From the NCBI GenBank assembly GCA_002391545.1, contig DGFF01000023.1:454-21717 (forward strand): a stretch of 21,264 nucleotides of DNA. The letters run 5' to 3'. Source of the DNA: Candidatus Fermentithermobacillaceae bacterium UBA3907. Its GTDB lineage: Bacteria > Bacillota > Sulfobacillia > Fermentithermobacillales > Fermentithermobacillaceae. Made by a program: the position numbers and the translations under genes. Positions 16,256 through 21,264 of the stretch are shown piece by piece. Under the pieces are notes generated by a model. That model was not told where the DNA came from. It saw only the letters and a program-made list of their open reading frames with translations, and did no database searches. The first letter of the stretch is position 1; each line of letters starts with the position of its first letter.

Positions 16256-17083
16256 TCATTTCTCATCAATAGGAATAAAGATTTTCTCGGAAAATGCGCG
16301 ACTTTGCTCAGTATAGCTTTCGAACTCATAACCGTCCCTCCGTTTATAGCCGCTTTCCCGCAACCAGACCGCATTTATGTACTCCCAAGTACGGTGAATG
16401 GTATTGACAAAGTTCGCATGTGTCGCGATGGGTGTTCGGAACAAAGCATAGACCCCTCCGGCTATTGTAATCTCCTGCGTTCCCGAAACATCTCCTACTG
16501 CATCTTCTGTACGTATGCCAATAAAGTAATCGAGCCTATTCTCAGGATTATTCCGACTGCTTACGCCAAAGTCTTCGCAGATTTTTCCGCCTGATAAACG
16601 AAGAGAGAGCCGCTTGGCATTGTATTTATTCCAACAAATCGGTGGATCGTCCCCAAGACATTTGTAAACGGTCAGAGAGAAGTCCTGGATAGTAACGTTC
16701 TCCGGAAGAACGCGAAATGGCTCTGTATTGAAAGATAAGGGTTCACAAAGATTCAGGCTGTTTTGGGCTGACTTGTACTCGCTGGGTAGAATACCAAACT
16801 CTGCCTTAAAGGCACGAGAAAAATGCTCTCTTGAATTCAGTCCATACGCAAAGGCAATTTCCGAGACATATTCATTGTCCTGGTAAATACGCTTGGCAAT
16901 TTCGCTCAGCCTTCGTCTTCGTATATATTCTGCCGGTGTAAGTCCTGACACTTCTTTGAACACACGCAGAAAGTGATATTGCGAGTAACCGCAGGCTCTT
17001 GCACAAGCAGCCAAATCTATCTCATCTGCCAAGTTTTGCTCTATAAACTCAACCGCTTTAGCTATGTGCTCTATGTAGTCCAT
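16256..17083 (-). CDS. AraC-family transcriptional regulator with GyrI-like effector domain
   Basis: A 275-residue protein with two N-terminal helix-turn-helix units typical for AraC (about residues 1-100: CGYSQYHFLRVFKEVSG-LTPAEYIRRRRL and IAFAYGLNSREHFSRAFKAEFG). A GyrI-like small-molecule-binding domain fills about 115-275, with the patterns LDYFIGI, YALFRTPI and WLRESGY. This is the layout of Rob/SoxS-like and BmrR-like multidrug sensors. The chosen start is ATG at 17083 with GGTGG five bases before it; a GTG at 17092 has none. Its stop overlaps an ATG of the next frame by 4 bases. Two tandem 13-base repeats lie upstream and may be its binding site. Ligand unknown. Confidence 0.8.
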   Translation of the reverse strand: MDYIEHIAKAVEFIEQNLADEIDLAACARACGYSQYHFLRVFKEVSGLTPAEYIRRRRLSEIAKRIYQDNEYVSEIAFAYGLNSREHFSRAFKAEFGILPSEYKSAQNSLNLCEPLSFNTEPFRVLPENVTIQDFSLTVYKCLGDDPPICWNKYNAKRLSLRLSGGKICEDFGVSSRNNPENRLDYFIGIRTEDAVGDVSGTQEITIAGGVYALFRTPIATHANFVNTIHRTWEYINAVWLRESGYKRRDGYEFESYTEQSRAFSEKIFIPIDEK

Positions 17084-17137
17084 CGTTACCACCCGAATAG
17101 AGTATACACTCGTAATGGGTCTTAGGATTGATAAAAA

Positions 17138-17163
17138 TTGCTAAGGTACATTGCTAAGGTACA
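17138..17163. repeat. Two tandem 13-base repeats upstream of the araC-type gene
   Basis: TTGCTAAGGTACA is repeated head to tail at 17138-17150 and 17151-17163, about 55 bases before the regulator's start. AraC proteins often bind direct repeats, so this may be an autoregulatory site; a chance duplication is also possible. Confidence 0.5.
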
Positions 17164-17336
17164 TGTGGAAAGCGCTTGCCGGCACAATATAAAGTGATTC
17201 CATCTCCTCCCCTTCGTTTCACCTTAGCCGGTTCGTAAAACACCGGATTTAGCATTGTGGCACCAGATCTCTTTTGGTTTTGTTAAGGTTCGCAGTCTTG
17301 CGCTACCGCAGTTATGCCTGCATACAGATTCGATAA

Positions 17337-17468
17337 CATTTGTTCGACTGGATTCTCGACAACTCTTTGGTGAATTATGAAGCAGAAACCCCCGTCCCTT
17401 TTGCTTCATAGAGTTCCAGAAGTTTCTTTGCGAGCACTGAAGCAAAAAGCCCCGTCCCCCTTGCTTCA
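17337..17468. repeat. IS-end motif with two GAAGCA/TGCTTC hairpins
   Basis: CATTTGTTCG (17337-17346) is followed by hairpin ATGAAGCA..TGCTTCAT (17377-17409) with CCCCCGTCCC in its loop, and by a second one TGAAGCAA..TTGCTTCA (17438-17468) with CCCCGTCCCC in its loop. The same order occurs at 2216-2285 and 7796-7864, at the ends of the IS remnants, and at 20196-20224. An apparent minus-strand frame here (17224-17469) is made of these repeats and is not annotated as a gene. Confidence 0.7.
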
Positions 17469-17480
17469 CGATTTGACGAA

Positions 17481-17512
17481 GACGGGCTACTCTTTTGAAA
17501 GAGTAGCCCGTC
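17481..17512 (-). terminator. Strong hairpin behind the second SLH gene
   Basis: GACGGGCTACTCTTT and its complement form a near-perfect long stem, 42 bases after the SLH2 stop. On the minus strand just TTCGTC follows, so the T run is poor, but position and stability suggest the terminator. Confidence 0.65.
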
Positions 17513-17554
17513 CTTCTCAGCTTATCTCCATGTTATGCTAAACTATCTTCTTTC

Positions 17555-19432
17555 CTAAATAACCCCAAGTTTAACTAACATTCTTTTAACTACCACTACG
17601 GCTTCAGCACGAGTAGCATTGTCTTTAGGAGCAAACGAACCGTTCCTACCGATGATAATGCCTGAGGCAACGGCCTGTGCTGCTTCTTCTTTAGCCCATG
17701 AGCTGATCTCGTTAGCATCTACAAAGCGGGCTAAAATAGCGTCTACATCATCTACTACAACTTGTTGACCGGCATTCTTAAGAGCACGAGCGATAAGAGC
17801 GGTCATTTCCTCCCTGCTAATTTCATGCTCTGGTCTAAAGGTGCCATCTTCATAACCCTTTATCAAACCGGCAGCATAAGCTCCCTCCACTGCGCCATAG
17901 TACCAAGCATCAGGCTGAACATCTTCAAAGTGAGGTGTAACAGGGGTTACTTCTTCAATGTCAAGGCTTCTTATAAGAAAAGCCGCAAACTGTGCCCTGT
18001 TCACCGGCATCTCAGGAGCAAAGTAATCTTCGCTGATGCCACGGACGATGCCAAGACTAGCCATCAGTTCAATATCGCTTTGCGCCCAGTGCCCTTTAAT
18101 ATCAACAAAGGTTTTGATGGGTGGAGCGGTTTTTTCCATCAAGGCATATTTACTTAAGCGATCGGTAGTAAAGATGATCGTATTGGTAGCATCATCATAA
18201 GTGCCACCCATGGCTTCCCAGATCTTAGCTTCTTCTTCATAGCGGTAAACATCCAGCTTGCCACTGGCCGCAGCATCTTTAGCTGAAGGGGGCACAGGGA
18301 AAGCTATTCTAAGCAGTTTGGCAAAGCTGGAGATTTCATGTCTATTTCCTTCTTTATCTACAGCTACAATTGTCAGCTCAAACACCTCACCAGCTAACTT
18401 GAATCCTGAAGGGGGTGTGGGAGCTTCATCTTCGGCTATCTCTTTCGCCATAATTTCTATCTGCACCGCATCTATTTCAGATAGGTCAGCTACTATCTCT
18501 GGCGGTAGAACAAACTCTACTTTGTCAGTTTTGATAACTACAGGTTTGTCAGTATCGGCTATTTTCTTCAACTGATCTACAGTAAGGGCTATTTCTTCTT
18601 CGGGTACCTCGATCACAACTTCACCGGTTTCTTCTGCTTCTCGGATTGCATCGTTAACAATCCTATCGCTCACAGGCGTAATAGCGCCTGGCGGTGTGGG
18701 GGTAGGTTCCTCTGGTTCAGGCTCGGGTTCAGGTTCAGGCTCGGGTTCAGGTTCAGGTTCAGGCTCGGGTTCAGGTTCAGGTTCAATGCTGTAAATAGTA
18801 TCGTTTAGTGTGAAGTCATCAACATAGGCTGTGACTTTTATGTTACTTCCTAGGGAACCATAACCTATATGGACTTCTAGAAGTTTGGCTTCGCCATACT
18901 TATCTTGTACTTTTTCCCAGGTGGACAACCACTCAAACCCGCCACCTTCCTTCCAAGTCATATACATATTTAGTGAACTTTCAGAAACTTTAAGCCAGTC
19001 TTCTGAGGTAGCTCCAGTTTTCTGCCCTATGATGATTTTGTCAATTGTCCCCTTCCCGTCAGTATCTACATGAAACTCAATGGGAACAGTGTACCCGTTT
19101 GGGGCTATTATCCAGTAGCTAAAAGTATTGATATCTTTGATTAGAATACCATCAAGTATCTTTATTTGGACTTCTGCATTATCGTTTACCCATCCGGTTC
19201 CTGCAGGCATGATAAGTTTAGCCGAATAGTCCCCATACACTTTCTCTTCTGTCGTCCACTCTGCCGTACTTAATCCCTTGGAATAAAGTGTTATCTTATA
19301 TGACATCTCGGCCGCCTGCCCCTTCACCACCTTCGGCGCTATGGGCACCAGCCATACACCCGCTAGTAGCACAGCTACTACCACTACTGTGGCTATAACG
19401 CTCCTTGGCACGCTTTTTTCAACTTTATTCAT
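17555..19432 (-). CDS. S-layer/surface protein with N-terminal beta domain, Glu-Pro linker and three C-terminal SLH domains
   Basis: A 625-residue exported protein. Residues 1 to about 40 form a signal peptide (ending near KGQAA). About 43-215 is a beta-rich domain of carbohydrate-binding-like aspect (W/Y/G-rich, ending in a conserved AYVDDFTLND strand). Then come 12 Glu-Pro pairs, a region of Firmicute surface-protein type (ending TDRLSKYALMEK), and three SLH domains with FVDIKGHWAQ, GYEDGTFRPEHEISREE and FAPKDNATRAE. SLH domains anchor to pyruvylated wall polymer. ATG at 19432 with GAAGGG eight bases before it is chosen over a longer frame from 19477. It has its own leader, nearly identical to that of the first SLH gene, though the proteins differ in domain order. 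Ligand of the N-terminal domain unknown. Confidence 0.9.
   Translation of the reverse strand: MNKVEKSVPRSVIATVVVVAVLLAGVWLVPIAPKVVKGQAAEMSYKITLYSKGLSTAEWTTEEKVYGDYSAKLIMPAGTGWVNDNAEVQIKILDGILIKDINTFSYWIIAPNGYTVPIEFHVDTDGKGTIDKIIIGQKTGATSEDWLKVSESSLNMYMTWKEGGGFEWLSTWEKVQDKYGEAKLLEVHIGYGSLGSNIKVTAYVDDFTLNDTIYSIEPEPEPEPEPEPEPEPEPEPEPEPEEPTPTPPGAITPVSDRIVNDAIREAEETGEVVIEVPEEEIALTVDQLKKIADTDKPVVIKTDKVEFVLPPEIVADLSEIDAVQIEIMAKEIAEDEAPTPPSGFKLAGEVFELTIVAVDKEGNRHEISSFAKLLRIAFPVPPSAKDAAASGKLDVYRYEEEAKIWEAMGGTYDDATNTIIFTTDRLSKYALMEKTAPPIKTFVDIKGHWAQSDIELMASLGIVRGISEDYFAPEMPVNRAQFAAFLIRSLDIEEVTPVTPHFEDVQPDAWYYGAVEGAYAAGLIKGYEDGTFRPEHEISREEMTALIARALKNAGQQVVVDDVDAILARFVDANEISSWAKEEAAQAVASGIIIGRNGSFAPKDNATRAEAVVVVKRMLVKLGVI
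18714..18785 (-). repeat. Twelve hexamers coding for a Glu-Pro linker
   Basis: GGTTCA and GGCTCG units (plus strand) run head to tail 12 times in frame, coding for Glu-Pro pairs in the second SLH protein. The linker separates the beta domain from the anchoring part. Such runs vary in length by slippage without breaking the frame. Confidence 0.9.
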
Positions 19433-19657
19433 TAAACATTCCCTTCTTTCGTTAGTTCCTCTATTCCCAACGACCATCTTTTTCGGTCCATAAGCATCAC
19501 CCTTTTTAGCTTGACAGACAAAGGATTTTCTTCTCTCAATATGCCTATATGGATACAGCGTTCCTTCTACGCCACAAGTATCACGCTGCTAATCTTTACA
19601 TGCTTACTAACATTCCACCGTTCCAAGATTTGACTTCTTCTCACCTTTTCACCTACT

Positions 19658-19682
19658 GTAGTAGCTAGGTCATAGCTACTAC
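19658..19682 (-). promoter_or_regulatory. Perfect 10-bp hairpin in the second SLH leader
   Basis: GTAGTAGCTA and TAGCTACTAC enclose a 5-base loop. It sits where the two leaders stop being alike; the first SLH leader has a short frame with AGGAGG there instead. No T run follows, so it is not a normal terminator. It may act in mRNA stability. Confidence 0.5.
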
Positions 19683-19724
19683 ACGCAACAACTGAGGCCT
19701 TGGCCCACGCAAGCCGTAAGTTTT

Positions 19725-19738
19725 ACATACCTCCTTTC
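19725..19738 (-). promoter_or_regulatory. GAAAGGAGG (STAB-SD-like) site with start-stop ATG-TAA, copy 2
   Basis: Same GAAAGGAGGTATGTAA as in the first leader, although here it is about 290 bases from the start codon. That distance excludes use as an ordinary ribosome binding site for the SLH gene. Confidence 0.5.
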
Positions 19739-19801
19739 AGAACACTTTTTACAACAGCCATACTCTCTTTCCTCTTGAAAAACTCAATTCCGCAGCCGCA
19801 T

Positions 19802-19831
19802 TTTATATAGCGCCTAACTAGATACGTCTAG
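19802..19831 (-). promoter_or_regulatory. Promoter of second SLH gene with overlapping inverted repeat
   Basis: TAGACG, 17 bases and TATAAA on the minus strand, with CTAGA-CGTA-TCTAG over the -35, exactly as at 7443-7472. Confidence 0.55.
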
Positions 19832-19954
19832 AATTGTCTTAGAACAGAATATTTATGCTGCAGCAAATGTAGTTTATTAAGGCTATGTTTGAGGGGGAAG
19901 ATGGGACCGATACTGAAGACATTTACTTAATAGATGGCAGACCTTAACTAAAAG

Positions 19955-19985
19955 ACCATCGCCCCCCACGGTCAACGTCGATGGT
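19955..19985 (-). terminator. Terminator-like hairpin in leader block L2
   Basis: Same hairpin as at 7596-7626 (ACCATCG/CGATGGT stem followed by CTTTTAGTT on the minus strand). Confidence 0.5.
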
Positions 19986-20092
19986 TTCTAATCCTGTGTC
20001 TCTTTACGTTTCGCTAACGTTCGAATCTACCTGTATAATATAAGTTTACCACACTAAGCGCTTAGATCCTTCCTAATATCGGCTGATTTTTT

Positions 20093-20108
20093 AAATATTC
20101 GAATATTT
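20093..20108. promoter_or_regulatory. 16-base perfect palindrome in leader block L2
   Basis: AAATATTCGAATATTT, same as at 7734-7749. It lies far upstream of the promoter in both leaders. Confidence 0.4.
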
Positions 20109-20214
20109 TTATGGTTTTGCATTTCCACAACCATACCAGCAAGAGAATGGGCACCATTTATTCGCCTATCTTTTTGATGTGCTTTTTGCAGTTTTGAAGC
20201 AGAAACCCCCGTCC

Positions 20215-20250
20215 CCGTTGCTTCTTCCGTTGCTTCTTCCGTTGCTTCTT
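20215..20250. repeat. Three tandem 12-base units at the IS-end hairpin
   Basis: CCGTTGCTTCTT occurs three times head to tail. It starts within the right arm of a GAAGCA..TGCTTC hairpin (20196-20224), so the arm was amplified, probably by slippage. Confidence 0.8.
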
Positions 20251-20320
20251 TTGCTTCATAAAAAACATGAGCAACGCACTTGACACTACCATACGTGATG
20301 GATATAGTATTTATTGCCGC

Positions 20321-20395
20321 TCCTCGATAGCTCAATGGCAGAGCATCCGGCTGTTAACCGGAGGGTTGCAGGTTCGAGTCCTGCTCGAGGAGCCA
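20321..20395 (+). tRNA. tRNA-Asn (GTT)
   Basis: 75 bases with acceptor TCCTCGA/TCGAGGA, D-arm GCTC..GAGC, anticodon loop CTGTTAA (GTT), T-arm GCAGG-TTCGAGT-CCTGC, discriminator G and encoded CCA. First of three tRNAs before valS. Confidence 0.95.
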
Positions 20396-20400
20396 TATAT

Positions 20401-20475
<75 letters not shown>

Positions 20476-20483
20476 GACTTTAC

Positions 20484-20558
20484 GGCCCCATGGTCAAGTG
20501 GTTAAGACACCGCCCTTTCAAGGCGGCGACACGGGTTCGATCCCCGTTGGGGCCACCA
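20484..20558 (+). tRNA. tRNA-Glu (TTC)
   Basis: 75 bases with acceptor GGCCCCA/TGGGGCC, anticodon loop CTTTCAA (TTC), T-arm ACGGG-TTCGATC-CCCGT and encoded CCA. Confidence 0.95.
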
Positions 20559-20644
20559 TCTATTTCCACAGTATCTACTTCCATTTACCATTGCCAACGG
20601 TTATAATAATTTCTACTGAACCCAATTATCGTTACATTCCATGA

Positions 20645-20900
20645 CGGAGAGGAGTAAACCAAGTACCTCCTACAGAAAGTAGGGCCTGCGGCTGAGAGCC
20701 CTGCGGAAAGGCTTGGTTGAAGGTCGCTCCTGAGAAGTCAGCCCTGTACGGCTGAACGGGTAGGTCCGTTAGAACCTATGAGAGCTTGTTGTCTCAGAAT
20801 TCCCTTTATTTAGGAAGCCCGAGAACTGAGGCGTACAAGAAACAAGGTGGTACCGCGAGATAAGCCCCTTCGTCCTTGTGTCGGAGGGGCTATAACTTTT
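20645..20900 (+). promoter_or_regulatory. T-box leader of valS (specifier GUC)
   Basis: The T-box motif AAGGTGGTACCGCG stands at 20844-20857. Stem I opens around 20645-20660 (GGAG, AGTAA) and closes with GCTCC at 20726-20730; just before it GTC (20723-20725), a valine codon, fits the specifier position. The terminator hairpin AGCCCCTTCG..CGGAGGGGCT (20863-20891) is followed by CTTTT. Uncharged tRNA-Val would stabilise the antiterminator and let valS be transcribed. Confidence 0.93.
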
Positions 20901-20924
20901 ACAAAATGCGCGAGGTGAGAAACT

Positions 20925-21245
20925 TTGGATAGAAAAAATGACATGCCCAAGGCGTATGATCCTAAAACTTACGAGCAAAAGTGGTACTCCTTTTGGATGG
21001 AAAATAACCTGTTCAGAGCGGAGGTAACGCCTGGCAAGCCCAGGTTTTCCATTGTCATGCCTCCTCCTAATATAACAGGGGAATTGCACATGGGGCACGC
21101 TCTAGACACTGTTCTGCAAGATATATACGTACGATACAACCGAATGCTGGGCAAAGAGACTTTGTGGTTACCTGGAACAGATCACGCTTCAATTGCAACC
21201 CACGCCAGAATCGAGGAAATGCTAGCAAAGGAAGGTACCTCGAGA
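20925..21245 (+). CDS. valS: Valyl-tRNA synthetase, N-terminal part (cut by contig end)
   Basis: The frame gives about 107 residues: MPKAYDPKTYEQKWYSFW, MPPPNITGELHMGHALD (with the class I HIGH motif as HMGH), MLGKETLWLPGTDHASIATHAR and EEMLAKEGTSR. This is typical for ValS, which charges tRNA-Val. TTG at 20925 has GAGGTG seven bases upstream; an ATG at 20943 is in frame but has no such site. Genuine sequence stops about 21245. The last 19 bases are adapter, so the apparent ending LSLIHI is not protein. The gene follows the T-box leader directly, which fits valine control. Confidence 0.93.
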
Positions 21246-21264
21246 CTGTCTCTTATACACATCT
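21246..21264. other. Tn5/Nextera mosaic-end adapter
   Basis: CTGTCTCTTATACACATCT is exactly the 19-base Tn5 mosaic end used in Nextera libraries. It stands at the very end of the contig and breaks the ValS reading into non-homologous residues, so it is library adapter, not genome. Confidence 0.93.

Larger units (their letters stand above)
19678..20226 (-). repeat. Shared S-layer leader block L2
   Basis: Nearly identical to 7323-7868 and in the same orientation relative to its SLH gene. The start-codon end departs at the hairpin at 19658. The far end breaks off at the IS-end hairpin, where a 12-base tandem repeat and then tRNA genes follow instead of the transposase remnant. Confidence 0.9.

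Noticed and set aside
17377..17468. CRISPR-like short repeats
   Set aside because: Only two units, each a hairpin of different arm length, with no regular spacers and no cas genes.
17224..17469. Minus-strand frame of 81 residues with repeated MKQ-GRGFLL
   Set aside because: The repeats come from the two DNA hairpins; no ribosome binding site and the same hairpins occur outside frames elsewhere.
20054..20335. Minus-strand frame of 93 residues with repeated EATEEATEEA
   Set aside because: It runs through leader L2, the tandem 12-mers and into tRNA-Asn; the equivalent frame is not kept in leader L1.
20680..20712. GGCTGAGAGCCC resembles the CUGAGA core of a TPP riboswitch
   Set aside because: No second TPP core follows and the whole leader reads as a T-box: specifier, T-box motif, terminator, valS behind it.

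Overview
The window looks like a chromosomal contig end from an anaerobic Gram-positive bacterium of the Firmicutes (Clostridia or a close relative). The signs are AGGAGG-type ribosome binding sites, two S-layer-homology (SLH) surface proteins, a valine T-box leader in front of valS, and a Bce-type antimicrobial-peptide module. Species cannot be named from the sequence. The last 19 bases equal the Tn5/Nextera mosaic end, so the contig almost certainly ends in untrimmed adapter.

Layout. (1) 1-1920, minus strand: a TM2-domain protein, a lipoprotein made of two copies of one beta-rich domain, and a small multi-pass membrane protein cut by the window edge. (2) 2216-9236: a block made of a decayed ISNCY/IS1202-like transposase and a decayed DUF1156-type DNA methyltransferase tail occurs twice in direct orientation (A, 2216-3775; B, 7796-9236). 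The copies flank a 1139-residue SLH protein gene (3839-7258, minus) and its leader. (3) 9241-9758: the tail of another DNA methyltransferase, followed by decayed sequence. (4) 10141-14811, plus strand: a terminator, an inverted-repeat operator and promoter, then bceA-bceB-bceR-bceS. The bceB gene is split by a +1 frameshift in a run of nine T. (5) 15288-17083, minus: an AraC-type regulator with a GyrI-like effector domain, overlapping a gene for a BtrH-like protein. (6) 17337-20250: hairpin repeats, a second SLH protein gene (17555-19432, minus) and a leader almost identical to the first SLH leader. (7) 20321-21245, plus: tRNA-Asn, tRNA-Met, tRNA-Glu, a T-box leader and the start of valS.

How the parts relate. 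The most unusual structure is the pair of S-layer loci. Two SLH proteins of different architecture share a leader of about 545 bp holding a terminator hairpin, a 16-bp perfect palindrome, a promoter whose -35 region overlaps an inverted repeat, and a GAAAGGAGG site fused to a start-stop ATG-TAA. The coding sequences and the sequence next to the start codons differ. Because the first locus also lies between direct repeats and the IS-end hairpin motif recurs at both loci, the region looks like a recombining S-layer expression cassette. That is an inference. The Bce module and the AraC/BtrH-like pair are accessory stress or sensing units next to this surface locus; the tRNA/valS end is core genome.
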